DNA of 64,000 nucleotides, taken from contig NZ_MBSS01000016.1 of the NCBI RefSeq assembly GCF_001695855.1, positions 1 through 64,000 of the forward strand, in the 5' to 3' direction. This DNA is from Ensifer sp. LC163. GTDB taxonomy: Bacteria > Pseudomonadota > Alphaproteobacteria > Rhizobiales > Rhizobiaceae. The notes under the pieces were generated by a model. The model was not told the DNA's origin and searched no databases. It was given only the letters and a program-made list of their open reading frames with translations. Of the stretch, positions 34,884 through 43,910 are shown one piece after another. Both the position numbers and the translations under genes were made by a program. How positions within the stretch are numbered: position 1 is the stretch's first letter; the number at the start of each line of letters is the position of its first letter.

Positions 34884-35806
34884 GCCTTTTTCCCCGAGAT
34901 CGGAGGGATGGGATAGCTCGGCGTTCCCGCCACGAGCTTGAAGTCATAGCGGCATGTGTAGAACGGTGCCTTCATGCCGGGGAATTCGACATCCGGCCTG
35001 TCGTGGCGCACGAAATCGCCGACGATCTGCTGCTTGGCACCGAAGACCACATCGGCAAGCAGGGCGTCTTGGCTGTCGGCGAAAATCTGCGTCACCAGGG
35101 TCTTGTGTCCTGGGGCATAAACGATGAAGTGGATGTGGGCAGGCCGCATCGGAGCACGCTGCTGGGCTCGCAGCAGATCGCCGACGGGACCGTCGGTGGG
35201 AACCGGATAGCCGGCGGGCTTGACTGATACGAAGTGAAAGCATCCGTCCGCATCGGTCGTGAATTTTCCGCGCAGGTTGAAGTCGCCCTGGCTCTCGTCC
35301 TGGTTCTCGTAGAGCCCGACCGGCGATGCCTGCCAGACATCCAGTACAGCGCCTTCGACCGGATAGCCTTGGGCACCGATCACCCGGCCCGTGAACACCA
35401 GGCCGGCACCCGGGGTCTCTGATCGCGCGATGCATTCGCCAGAGACGCAATGCGGCGCGTGGCCCCGATAAAACGGTCCGAGCAACGCCGACATGGTCTC
35501 GCCTTGCATGCCGTTGTTGTTGATAAGATCGATGAGGGTTGAGACGCCGATGACGTCAGCCGCGAGCACGACCTCGTTGTTGCTCTCGTTGGTGTGATGT
35601 CCGAGAGCCGCGATCCAACGCAGACCGAACTCGAACTCCTCCTCCGTCAGGCGCGCCTCCAGGACGAACTGATGCAGGTGCGAAACCAGCGACGTCATGA
35701 CCTGCTTGAGGCGAGGGTCGCTCGTATTGGCCATCGCCTCAAGCACGACGGGAGTAACGTCCCCTTCCCGTGATATCAGCTTCCGAGCAATGTGCATGTG
35801 GTTCAT
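34880..35806 (-). CDS. Intradiol ring-cleavage dioxygenase (hydroxyquinol/catechol 1,2-dioxygenase)
   Basis: A 308-residue non-haem Fe(III) dioxygenase. It has the N-terminal helical dimerisation domain (DPRLKQVMTSLVSHLHQFV) and the catalytic beta-sandwich. The ligands are Tyr in VGLYENQ, Tyr in PAGYPVP, and His in RPAHIHF. The size suits hydroxyquinol 1,2-dioxygenase. It cleaves the ring between two hydroxyl-bearing carbons. It overlaps the SDR gene by 4 bp. This is the clearest evidence that the array degrades an aromatic compound. Confidence 0.93.
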   Translation of the reverse strand: MNHMHIARKLISREGDVTPVVLEAMANTSDPRLKQVMTSLVSHLHQFVLEARLTEEEFEFGLRWIAALGHHTNESNNEVVLAADVIGVSTLIDLINNNGMQGETMSALLGPFYRGHAPHCVSGECIARSETPGAGLVFTGRVIGAQGYPVEGAVLDVWQASPVGLYENQDESQGDFNLRGKFTTDADGCFHFVSVKPAGYPVPTDGPVGDLLRAQQRAPMRPAHIHFIVYAPGHKTLVTQIFADSQDALLADVVFGAKQQIVGDFVRHDRPDVEFPGMKAPFYTCRYDFKLVAGTPSYPIPPISGKKA

Positions 35807-35836
35807 GGTCAGTCTCCAATCGTCATTGCAACGGCG

Positions 35837-36631
35837 TCAGGCCACGGCCGGCTCGGTGCCCTTTTGTGCGATATTCAGGTGCGGGTATTTTTCGGTGAGC
35901 AGCGAGCCGTGGTAGAAGGCCTCGGCATAGGCTGCGGTCGCTTGAAACGCGGCAAGCCAGGCGGCGATTGCCGGATAGGCCCGCCACATGGCGGACAGAT
36001 TGATGTCGGCCATACGGACAATGACGGGCATGATGGCGATATCGGCAAGCGTCATCTCGCGCCCCATCACCCATGGACCGCCACTGTCTTCAAGCCATCG
36101 CGCCATGCGGTCGATGCCGCGTTGCAGCCGTCCCAGAGCCTCATCCATCTCGGCTTCAGGAAACCCGGTCTTGCCCATTTTCATCAGGAATTCGCGCCTG
36201 AGCGGCTTGCTGTCGCAAAGCGCCTGAAACTCCGCATCGCTCATCGACTGGAAATGCGGAAGGAAGGCGAGGTTATAGGAAGGAACGCGGATCGCAGGCG
36301 TCGGCACCTCGTCTATGAAGCGCATCTTGGCTCGCATCTCCGCGGCGCGAAGTGGTGTCGCCGGGCGAAGGGGGGCGACATCCGGCAGGATGTCTTCGAG
36401 ATACTCGATGATGACTGCTGAATCCGTGACAGCCATGCCGTCGTGCACCAGCGCTGGCACCACGCCGTTGGGGTTGATGGCGAGATAGTCCGGGCTCAGC
36501 TGGTCGCCGCGAAAGAGATCCAACCTTCTTTCTTCGAACGCCTGGCCTTTGGCGTGCAGCACGTACCGGACGCGCTGGCTGCAGGTTGACTGCGGCGCGT
36601 TGTAGAGAACGAATTCCGTCATTGTCGTCAC
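35837..36631 (-). CDS. Glutathione S-transferase family protein
   Basis: A 264-residue protein with an N-terminal thioredoxin-like domain (YNAPQSTCSQRVRYVLHAKG; NPNGVVPALVHDG; DSAVIIEYLED) and a helical C-terminal domain. In aromatic catabolic arrays such proteins often act as isomerases or dehalogenases. It lies 30 bp upstream of the dioxygenase and 48 bp after livM. The specific reaction is unknown. Confidence 0.9.
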   Translation of the reverse strand: MTTMTEFVLYNAPQSTCSQRVRYVLHAKGQAFEERRLDLFRGDQLSPDYLAINPNGVVPALVHDGMAVTDSAVIIEYLEDILPDVAPLRPATPLRAAEMRAKMRFIDEVPTPAIRVPSYNLAFLPHFQSMSDAEFQALCDSKPLRREFLMKMGKTGFPEAEMDEALGRLQRGIDRMARWLEDSGGPWVMGREMTLADIAIMPVIVRMADINLSAMWRAYPAIAAWLAAFQATAAYAEAFYHGSLLTEKYPHLNIAQKGTEPAVA

Positions 36632-36679
36632 TCCCGGAGTTCTAACGGTGATGGTCTCGGTGACCCGCTCTGGTCGTCC

Positions 36680-37723
36680 TCAGTCCCAGTTGAGGAACCG
36701 CGGCAACTTGTCTTTTCGCGCCAGTGTCCCGATGACTCCGAGCGGGAAGAACATCAGGCCGATCGCCATCACCAGACCAGTGCCGAGGATGTTGATCTCG
36801 GAAGCCCCCATGGTAGCCACGAAGAGTTCGTTGATAGCGACGATCAGGATCGCACCGATGACCGGACCGGCGATCGTGCCCTTGCCACCCAGGATGCACA
36901 TGAGCACGAGGTTGGCCGACACCAGAATGATCAGGAAGATGTTGGGACGCAGGTAGGTGAGGTATTCGCCCCACACTGCGCCGGACATTCCCACGAAGAA
37001 GGCGGACGAAGCAAAGGCGAGGACCTTGTAGAAGCGCGTATTGATACCAGCGCTTTCGGCCTTGATCTCATCCTTGGAAATCGCGCGCAGACCGAGCCCG
37101 AACTTGGAATGCTTGATCCTGTAAGTCGCCCAGACCGTGAAGGCGGCCATCGCGATGAAGGCGTAGTAATAGGGAACTTTCGCCCACAGCACGGACAGGT
37201 CGTTGATCGGCAAGGACAGGCCGTTGGCGCCGCCAATGAAGGTCCAGTGATCGAAGAGAATGCGCACGATCATCAACAATGCGATCGAAGAGATGATGAA
37301 GCTTGGACCGCGCACTTTCAACGTGATGAGACCAACGAGGTACCCGACGATGGCCGCGACGAGACCGGCGAGCGGCGCGGTCAGGATGGTGGAGATGCCG
37401 AGCCGCGCGAGCAGCATGCCGGAGAAATATCCTCCAATCGCAAAGAACACCGCGTGTCCGAGCGAGACGTAGCCCGCAAAACCGCCCAGGATGTTCCACC
37501 CCGACGCCATCACGACATAGGAAGCGGTGAACAGGACAAGATGAAGGACATAGTTGTAGTTGCCGGTGAGCTGCACGAGCGGCAGGGCCGCAAGGACCAG
37601 GAGCAGGGCGACGGGGAACCAGGTCGCTCGTTTCTGGTCGGCTCTGCGGGCAAGCCGTTCATTGTGGGCGCGGCGCGCGGCGAGCAGGTCGTCGGCATTG
37701 GTGTTCTGGAAACTGAGGGCCAT
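36680..37723 (-). CDS. Branched-chain-type ABC transporter permease LivM
   Basis: About 347 residues from the ATG at 37723, which overlaps the livH stop as TAATG. The longer frame to 37942 lies within livH and is rejected. It has about ten hydrophobic helices, the LivM segment SLGHAVFFAIGGYFSGML, and a late GGKGTIAGPVIGAIL loop. It forms the channel with LivH. In this context the transported solute is probably the aromatic substrate of the array, not an amino acid. Confidence 0.92.
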   Translation of the reverse strand: MALSFQNTNADDLLAARRAHNERLARRADQKRATWFPVALLLVLAALPLVQLTGNYNYVLHLVLFTASYVVMASGWNILGGFAGYVSLGHAVFFAIGGYFSGMLLARLGISTILTAPLAGLVAAIVGYLVGLITLKVRGPSFIISSIALLMIVRILFDHWTFIGGANGLSLPINDLSVLWAKVPYYYAFIAMAAFTVWATYRIKHSKFGLGLRAISKDEIKAESAGINTRFYKVLAFASSAFFVGMSGAVWGEYLTYLRPNIFLIILVSANLVLMCILGGKGTIAGPVIGAILIVAINELFVATMGASEINILGTGLVMAIGLMFFPLGVIGTLARKDKLPRFLNWD

Positions 37724-38601
37724 TATGCCAACTCCGGTTTTTCGCCGAACAGGCCCTGCGGCCGTACCAGCAGAATGACGAACAGGGCGAGGAAGAAGGT
37801 CATCGTCGACCAGGTCGCACCCACCCAGGTCCCGACGAAGGCGGCGATGATCGAAAGCGAGAAGGCCGCGATCACCGTACCGAGGATGCTTCCCATGCCA
37901 CCGAGCACGACGACGGACATCAGCATCGCAATCCATTCCCATTGCTTGGCGGGGAAGAAGCTGAAGACGAAGCTGACGAGCGATCCGGCGGCCCCGGCAA
38001 GTCCGATGCCGATGGCGAATGCGAGGACGCTGATGAAGTTGACGTTGACCCCGAGAAGCTCTGCCGCATCGCGGTTCTGCGTCGTCGCCCGGATGGCATA
38101 GCCGAGCCTTGAATACTTCAGGAACAGGCTGAGGCTGGCGATGATGACGATGGAAACGATACCGGCATAGAGCTGCCCCTTCGGAACGAAGACGTCACCG
38201 ATGAAGAACGCAGCCGTGGCATAGTCTGGCGAGGTGACGCGCTGCGTATTGGTGAACAGCCCACCCAGAAGTCCCTCGACCATCATTGCCAGGGCGAAGG
38301 TCAAAAGCACCGTCATTTCCGAGTAGCGCGCGCTTTTTGCCTCCCGTGCAAACATCAGGCGGTAGATGAGGACACCGATTGCCGCCATGATCAGCGAGGC
38401 GACCGGCAGCATGACGATCGGATCGACGCCCCAGAGCTTGAAGCCCCAATAGGTGACATAGGCGCCCGCGATGATCAGTGATGGATGTGCGAGATTGACG
38501 ATGCGCATTACGCCGAACACGAGCGACAGGCCCGAACCCATCAGCGCGATGACGCCGCCGAGCGCCAACCCCAAAATTGTGACTTGTATGATTTCTGACA
38601 T
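37723..38601 (-). CDS. Branched-chain-type ABC transporter permease LivH
   Basis: A 292-residue permease beginning MSEIIQVTILGLALGGVIAL, with typical LivH features (NLAHPSLIIAGAYVTYW, and the coupling loop AIRATTQNRDAAELLGVN). It has eight or so helices. It overlaps livM by one base and is separated from livF by 12 bp. Confidence 0.93.
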   Translation of the reverse strand: MSEIIQVTILGLALGGVIALMGSGLSLVFGVMRIVNLAHPSLIIAGAYVTYWGFKLWGVDPIVMLPVASLIMAAIGVLIYRLMFAREAKSARYSEMTVLLTFALAMMVEGLLGGLFTNTQRVTSPDYATAAFFIGDVFVPKGQLYAGIVSIVIIASLSLFLKYSRLGYAIRATTQNRDAAELLGVNVNFISVLAFAIGIGLAGAAGSLVSFVFSFFPAKQWEWIAMLMSVVVLGGMGSILGTVIAAFSLSIIAAFVGTWVGATWSTMTFFLALFVILLVRPQGLFGEKPELA

Positions 38602-38613
38602 GTCTTCCCTCCG

Positions 38614-39342
38614 TCAGGCGGCCTTCTTGCCGCCGAGGTAGAGTTCCTGGATCCTGGGATCGGAAAGAACGTTGGTGGCTGGGCCTTCGAAAAGGGTTTT
38701 GCCGAGATCAAGAACGACGCCCCAATCGGAGTTTTTTAGCCCCATCGTCGCGTTCTGCTCGACGAGCAGGACCGTGACGCCTTCCGCAGACATCATCTTC
38801 ATGATGTCGAACATCTCCTGGACGATCTTTGGCGCGAGGCCGAGTGACGGCTCATCGAGCATGACGATCGCCGGCTTGATGATCAGCGTGCGGGCCATGG
38901 CAAGTGTCTGCTGCTGGCCGCCGGACATTGTCCCAGCGTGCTGGTCGGCACGTTCGCGCAGAATGGGAAAGCGCTCGAGAATCGCTTCTATCCGCCGTTC
39001 CAGTTCACGCGCGTCATCAAGAATGAAGCCTCCCATCCGCAGGTTTTCGCGAACGGTCATCTTCGGAAAGAGAGCGCGTTCCTGCGGAACGAAGCAGATA
39101 CCCTTGCGCAGGATCTGGTCGGGACGCAGGCCATTCAGGCGCTCACCCTTGAAGACCACGTCGCCCTTGCGGATCGTCAGCATGCCGCAGATTGCCTTGA
39201 GCAGCGTCGATTTGCCGGCGCCATTGGGGCCAATGATGCAGTGGACCTTGCCGGGCTCGACCGTCAGGTGAGCGCCGTCGAGGATGGCCGGGCCGTCGCC
39301 ATAGCCGGCGGTAATGTTGGTAACCCGGAGAAGTTCGCTCAT
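38614..39342 (-). CDS. Branched-chain-type ABC transporter ATPase LivF
   Basis: About 242 residues. Walker A is GPNGAGKSTLLK, the signature is MSGGQQQTLAMAR, Walker B is PAIVMLDEPSLGLAPK. The ATG at 39342 overlaps the livG stop (TGATG); a GTG at 39345 is in frame. Together with LivG it energises the importer. The family is the small LivF type with the conserved C-terminal end AYLGG-like YLGGKK. Confidence 0.93.
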   Translation of the reverse strand: MSELLRVTNITAGYGDGPAILDGAHLTVEPGKVHCIIGPNGAGKSTLLKAICGMLTIRKGDVVFKGERLNGLRPDQILRKGICFVPQERALFPKMTVRENLRMGGFILDDARELERRIEAILERFPILRERADQHAGTMSGGQQQTLAMARTLIIKPAIVMLDEPSLGLAPKIVQEMFDIMKMMSAEGVTVLLVEQNATMGLKNSDWGVVLDLGKTLFEGPATNVLSDPRIQELYLGGKKAA

Positions 39343-40118
39343 CACGCCGCCTCCGCCTCGAGCACGCCGCCGAGATAGGCGTCGAGAACGTCCCGATCCT
39401 TTCTGACGATCTCGGGCGTTCCCTGGCAGATCACCCTGCCCTGCGCCATGACCACGACCTTGTGCGAGAGGCGCATGATCAGGTCCATGTTGTGCTCGAC
39501 GATGAGGACGGTCAGCCCCTTTGCGTTCAGCGCGAGGATATGACCGACGATCTCCTCCAACAGCGATGGGTTGACGCCTCCGGCGGGCTCGTCGAGCAGG
39601 ATGATCTTCGGATCCGACATCAGGAGTGCCGCCAGATCCATCAGCTTTTTCTGACCGTAGGAAAGATTGTGCCCGTCTTCATAGGCAATGCGGGTAATCC
39701 CGAGGAAGTCGAGGATTGCCATGGCCTTGTCCTTTTCGCGCGGCGAGACGGCCGGGCTGAACAATCCGCGGATGCCCTCGGCGCGCGATTGCACGATGAC
39801 ATTCTCGAGAACCGTCATATCGGCCAGATTGCGCGAGATCTGAAACGTACGGCTGAGCCCCTTGGAAGTGATTTTATGCGGTCGCAGATGATCGATGCGC
39901 TGACCGTCAAGCCAGACTTCGCCGCTGGTCGGGACGACCGTGCGGCTGATGCAATTGAAAGCGGTGGTTTTGCCGGCCCCGTTCGGTCCGATCAGGGCGG
40001 TGATCGAGCCCTGCTCGACCTTGAACGTTGCCGCGTCGACGGCTTTGATGCCGCCATAATGCTTACAGAGATTCCTGACTTCGAGCACGGGCTCGGCCTC
40101 CTTGCGTGAAAAATGCAT
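39342..40118 (-). CDS. Branched-chain-type ABC transporter ATPase LivG
   Basis: About 258 residues from the ATG at 40118. Walker A is GPNGAGKTTAFN, the signature is LSYGQKKLMDLAALL, Walker B is PKIILLDEPAGGVNP. The frame upstream to 40256 is inside the intergenic region and binding-protein end, so it is excluded. It follows the binding-protein gene by 50 bp. Confidence 0.92.
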   Translation of the reverse strand: MHFSRKEAEPVLEVRNLCKHYGGIKAVDAATFKVEQGSITALIGPNGAGKTTAFNCISRTVVPTSGEVWLDGQRIDHLRPHKITSKGLSRTFQISRNLADMTVLENVIVQSRAEGIRGLFSPAVSPREKDKAMAILDFLGITRIAYEDGHNLSYGQKKLMDLAALLMSDPKIILLDEPAGGVNPSLLEEIVGHILALNAKGLTVLIVEHNMDLIMRLSHKVVVMAQGRVICQGTPEIVRKDRDVLDAYLGGVLEAEAA

Positions 40119-40168
40119 AGGAACGGATGGGAACGCCGAGCCGACGGCGTTCCCATTGGCAGGCGGCC

Positions 40169-41446
40169 TTAAAAGCCCGCCTTCGGATATGCCATCGGGG
40201 AAATCCCCTCGAACTCCCCGGTCGGGTAGACAAATCGCATCTGCCCGTCCTGCCACTGGGTCATGATATGAGATTTGCTCTCGGGCAGGCCGATGTCGTC
40301 CCAGGAGAACCGCCCAAGCACCGTGCGCACCGGATCATCCTTGGTCCGCGCGTTCAGCCATTCGCCCATCTTGGCGTTGTCGGTGGTGCCAGCCCCGATG
40401 ATGGCCTGCTCGATCCCCTGGCAGACTGCAAAGGGAATAGCGCTGTCCTCATCCGGTTCGGCCGAATACTCGGCTTCGAATGCCTTGACGAAATCGGCAT
40501 TATTGAAGGGTTTTCCGGCAATCGTGCTTTCGAACGGCACGTCCTTATGCCAGGTCGTATGGATAACGACACCTTCAGCGGCTTCCTTACCCACACCCTC
40601 GATGTATTCGGTCTGAGCGCCCTGGCTGAGATAGACGAGTTTCGGGGTTGCGCCGACGGTCTTGAGGCTGCGCGTCAGCTGCACCGCCTCTTCTGCCGAG
40701 GCGGTCAGTCCGATGATCATCTCGGCGTCCGATCGCTTGATCGAGTTGGCAAGATTGAGCCAGTCGTTGAAGCCTTCTTCAGGCCATTTCTCTTCCATCA
40801 CGACCTTGATGCCGGCATCCGCGAGATAACCGGGCGCGAGATCGGCGATTTGCTTGTCGTTTGCCGGATCGATCACCTTCTGGCCGAGAAGCCCTGCGGC
40901 AATGGCATTTGCAAAGAAGTCGTCGGCGTGAACGATGGCCACGGACTTCGGTGCCTGGTCGGCCGGGATCAGCGCCTTGATCATGCCGACGACGTCCTTG
41001 CCGGTGTATTCGGCGGCATTGACCTGGAAATAGAACATGTTCTTGAAGCCCTGGGCGTAAATGCGCAGCGCCCCGCCCGAAGGGATCGGATGGACCATGT
41101 TGTACTTGGAGAGCACGCTTCCGACCGGAAACGTCAGCCGACTTGAGAACGTCCCGTATACCGCATCGACCTTGTCGACATTGATGAACCGTTCGTACTG
41201 GTTGATGGCGGTCGCCGGATCGGACCGGTTGTCGCTGACGATGAGCTCGACCTGCCGGCCGAGAATGCCGCCGGCCTCATTGATCAGCTTTGTGCAGAGC
41301 TCATAGCCCCGCTTATGTTTCTCACCGCTGACGGAAAGCCCGCCGGTAATCGGCAATGATGCGCCGATTCGCAAGGTCTCCGCGTAGGCGGCATTGGACA
41401 TCAGCATCGCGGCCGTCGCGGCCAAGACAAATTTCAACTTTCCCAT
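40169..41446 (-). CDS. ABC transporter substrate-binding protein (Liv/amide-urea type)
   Basis: About 425 residues from the ATG at 41446 (GGGAGGAG site upstream). The signal peptide is MGKLKFVLAATAAMLMSNAAYA. The Peripla_BP_6 fold follows, starting LRIGASLPITGGLSVSGEKHKRG. It captures the substrate for the LivHMGF permease. One of three LacI-type palindromes lies only 17 bp before the start codon, in the leader, so expression should be repressible by the adjacent LacI regulator. It heads the array. Confidence 0.92.
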   Translation of the reverse strand: MGKLKFVLAATAAMLMSNAAYAETLRIGASLPITGGLSVSGEKHKRGYELCTKLINEAGGILGRQVELIVSDNRSDPATAINQYERFINVDKVDAVYGTFSSRLTFPVGSVLSKYNMVHPIPSGGALRIYAQGFKNMFYFQVNAAEYTGKDVVGMIKALIPADQAPKSVAIVHADDFFANAIAAGLLGQKVIDPANDKQIADLAPGYLADAGIKVVMEEKWPEEGFNDWLNLANSIKRSDAEMIIGLTASAEEAVQLTRSLKTVGATPKLVYLSQGAQTEYIEGVGKEAAEGVVIHTTWHKDVPFESTIAGKPFNNADFVKAFEAEYSAEPDEDSAIPFAVCQGIEQAIIGAGTTDNAKMGEWLNARTKDDPVRTVLGRFSWDDIGLPESKSHIMTQWQDGQMRFVYPTGEFEGISPMAYPKAGF

Positions 41447-41462
41447 TGGTGCTCCTCCCAAA

Positions 41463-41474
41463 GCAATCGATTGC
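41463..41474. promoter_or_regulatory. LacI-type operator O1 (GCAATCGATTGC)
   Basis: Perfect 12-bp palindrome with a central CG, typical of LacI-family sites. It overlaps the leader of the substrate-binding protein gene. Confidence 0.75.
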
Positions 41475-41598
41475 ATACCCTCTTCCGAAAAAACCCCCGA
41501 GATTGACCTCAAGGGCACCATTGCCGGTCTGCCAGGCTCCTCAACCCGAAAAACCGCCTGCGTATTCTGGATTGCACTAGCGTTGCGTGCCATTCACG

Positions 41599-41610
41599 CA
41601 ATCGATTGCA
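41599..41610. promoter_or_regulatory. LacI-type operator O2 (GCAATCGATTGC)
   Basis: Identical palindrome 136 bp from O1 and 54 bp from O3, midway in the divergent promoter region. Confidence 0.75.
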
Positions 41611-41652
41611 TTCGACATTTGCAAATTTCCGAACCGGCGTCAAGTCAATCTC

Positions 41653-41664
41653 GCAATCGATTGC
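41653..41664. promoter_or_regulatory. LacI-type operator O3 (GCAATCGATTGC)
   Basis: Identical palindrome upstream of the lacI-family gene, likely for autoregulation and DNA looping with O1. Confidence 0.75.
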
Positions 41665-41713
41665 ATGAAATTTCGTTTGGATGTATGAGATGGTTCGAAA
41701 GGTGCGGGCCGTC

Positions 41714-42790
41714 ATGTTGAAGAAGCGAATAACCCTCAAGGACATAGCTCGGGAAACCGGCGTTCACGTCTCGACCGTTTCGCGCGCCCTCGATCCGGTG
41801 GAACGCAGAAGCATAACCCCGGAAGTGATCGAGAAGGTGCACGGAGCTGCCGAACGGCTCGGCTATCGGCCGAACCGGATTGCCGCCGGTCTGCGCACCA
41901 ACCGCACCATGACAGTCGGGGTAATGATCCCTGATATCACCAACGTGATCTTTCCGCCCATTCTCCGTGGGATAGAAAGCGTGCTGGAGCCACTCGGCTA
42001 CGCCTCGATCATCGTCAACACCGATAGCGAGAAGGAGCGGGAAAGCCGGCTTGTGGATGTGCTGCGCGACCGTGGCGTCGACGGGATCATCCACGCGGCT
42101 GCCTTGCGCAGCGATCCTTCGATCGCTCGGGCCGCCGAGGACGGCATGCCTGTCGTTACGCTCAACCGCCGTGTCGAACGCGCCTGCATTCCCTACATCA
42201 TCAACGACGAGGAAGGCGGCATCCGGCAGATGCTGTCACACCTCAGCGACCTCGGTCATCGTTCGATTGCCCACATCGCCGGACCACAGAATCTTTCGAC
42301 CGGCCAGTTGCGGCTTGCTGCCTTTCGGGATTGCGTAACCTCCATGAAGCTTTCGCACAACGAGCGGCTGGTGGTCACTGCAACGCGTTTCGACGAGGAC
42401 GAAGGCATGCGTTGCGTCGACGCCCTCTTGTCGTCGCAAGAGCCGTTTACCGCGATCCTCTGCGCCAACGACCGTCTTGCGCTTGGCGCCATCGAACGCT
42501 TGCGCGGGCGCGGCTTGCATTGCCCGACCGACGTATCGGTAAGCGGCTTCAACGACATGCCCTTCCTCAACCTGATCCGCCCGAAGCTGACGACGATCCG
42601 CATTGAGCAACACAGCGCTGGGCGGACGGCGGCAACGCTGCTCATGCGGCTGATCAATTCGAACGACCTTGAGTCCGTGCCGATCGAGACAATCCTGCCG
42701 GTCGAATTGATCGTCCGGGACAGCACTGGCCCTGCAAAGGACGCCGCGCCGAGGCCGACTGGGCGCTACAGCGCCGCGCGTCATACATGA
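41714..42790 (+). CDS. LacI-family transcriptional regulator
   Basis: About 358 residues from the ATG at 41714. The helix-turn-helix reads ITLKDIARETGVHVSTVSRAL, and the periplasmic-binding-like domain follows (TVGVMIPDITNVIFPPILRG, CANDRLALGAIERLRGRG). Two upstream ATGs (41681, 41690) would add 8-11 residues; the chosen start has AAGGTG 11 bp upstream. It is divergent from the catabolic array, and three identical palindromes lie between. The last seven codons and the stop are encoded by a RIME-type repeat that begins at 42767, so the natural C-terminus may have been replaced. Confidence 0.93.
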   Translation: MLKKRITLKDIARETGVHVSTVSRALDPVERRSITPEVIEKVHGAAERLGYRPNRIAAGLRTNRTMTVGVMIPDITNVIFPPILRGIESVLEPLGYASIIVNTDSEKERESRLVDVLRDRGVDGIIHAAALRSDPSIARAAEDGMPVVTLNRRVERACIPYIINDEEGGIRQMLSHLSDLGHRSIAHIAGPQNLSTGQLRLAAFRDCVTSMKLSHNERLVVTATRFDEDEGMRCVDALLSSQEPFTAILCANDRLALGAIERLRGRGLHCPTDVSVSGFNDMPFLNLIRPKLTTIRIEQHSAGRTAATLLMRLINSNDLESVPIETILPVELIVRDSTGPAKDAAPRPTGRYSAARHT

Positions 42791-42871
42791 CGCGCTGAGG
42801 ACGCTGTAACGCTTTAAACTTGCTGCATAATTTATCCTTAAACCGATTCCGATTTAAGGAATTATGCAGTA
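42767..42871 (+). repeat. RIME1-type repeat, copy D, overlapping the end of the lacI-family gene
   Basis: Both palindromes are present with an altered spacer (GACGCGCTGAGGACGCTGTAA). The first 24 bp supply the final codons and TGA stop of the LacI-family regulator. Confidence 0.85.
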
Positions 42872-43118
42872 AGCGGCGCCACTGGTGCGCGGCCTGCCAA
42901 ATCGATCGATGTTTGCAAACGCAGCCGCCTCGGCTTCTTTCGCCGCGAGGGATGCCTCCCACTTGGATCCCGCCTCCCAGCCGCGACCACAGGTGCTTGA
43001 AAAGGCGATCTAATCTTTAACGGCCTACCAAGCGCCGACCACAGCATGCGTCAGGTGCGCATTTTTGCCGACGGCTACCGGTTGCCAAGCGTCGATCGGC
43101 AATGCCCCGGCGCTCTGA

Positions 43119-43589
43119 TCAATAGTATGGCGAAATGCACTCCTGGCGTGGCCCATAATAGGGCTGAAACGTGTTGTCGTAGGCCCTGTATGAACGGTAG
43201 GTGTTGTAACACCATTCGACGTGGGCTGAACTGGCGTTCGAATAGACCCGACGGGGTGGCGACGCGATCGCACCACCGATGGCTAAGCCTGCTCCGAATG
43301 CGGCCAGAGGATACCACCATCCATCATTATGCCGACGGTAGCCGTCCCGTCGGTAACGGTAACCCTGGTAGCCGTTGTAATAGCCGTATCGTGGGCCCGA
43401 ATTGTAACGATGATTGCTGTATCCGCGTGAGTGCGGCGGACCACCATAATGACCGGGCTTGTGGTGGATCAGCTCTGCAGCCTGGAAATTCGGAGGATTC
43501 ACCGACATTGGAGACATAGGCAATGCCTGTGCCGACACTGCCGTAAGGGCCGTGGCAACTGCAACTAACACTGCACCTATTTTTTTCAT
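43119..43589 (-). CDS. BA14K-family secreted protein
   Basis: A 156-residue exported protein. A clear signal peptide ([20 protein letters not shown]) precedes a Tyr/Gly/Arg-rich stretch and one hydrophobic segment ([18 protein letters not shown]). The C-terminus carries the BA14K signature [19 protein letters not shown] and ends [11 protein letters not shown]. The family is named after an immunogenic Brucella protein. It may associate with the envelope. It is monocistronic with no neighbour of linked function. Confidence 0.9.
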   Translation of the reverse strand: MKKIGAVLVAVATALTAVSAQALPMSPMSVNPPNFQAAELIHHKPGHYGGPPHSRGYSNHRYNSGPRYGYYNGYQGYRYRRDGYRRHNDGWWYPLAAFGAGLAIGGAIASPPRRVYSNASSAHVEWCYNTYRSYRAYDNTFQPYYGPRQECISPYY

Positions 43590-43910
43590 GACATCACCCG
43601 ACAGTTTTTCGTCAGGTCATTTTCCAGTGAACGCCATGAACACAGCATGAACAGCATTCGGCTCGCCAGAAACTTGCGCCAACAACCGCCAACCTTCACT
43701 TTAAGCTGCCATTGAACGGGGACTCCGTTCTGCGCTGCGCCACGAATGTGATGCGCTCGCTTCACGTGCCCATGCCATGCCTTGCGCGGACAAGTGAGCG
43801 AGGTGCGGCAAAGGGCCAATGAGACGATCCGGCTCGGGGTCCCATGACGTTTTCGACTTCTGGCACCACCACAAAGGTAGCGCTCACCTCCCTGCCGAAC
43901 TCGATGGGAG
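43590..43910. other. Intergenic region upstream of BA14K, no gene seen
   Basis: About 320 bp. It holds the presumed BA14K promoter. A minus-strand frame across it encodes an Arg/Cys-rich peptide without any recognisable pattern and is treated as spurious. No repeat or strong hairpin was noticed. Confidence 0.4.

Noticed and set aside
37109-38101. 330-codon plus-strand ORF opposite livM/livH
   Set aside because: Charged, low-complexity product antisense to well-identified permease genes.
42872-43118. Possible continuation of the LacI-family protein or a separate small gene after the repeat
   Set aside because: A frame ending near 43010 has plausible composition but no homology pattern, and the repeat stop codon precedes it; evidence is too weak.
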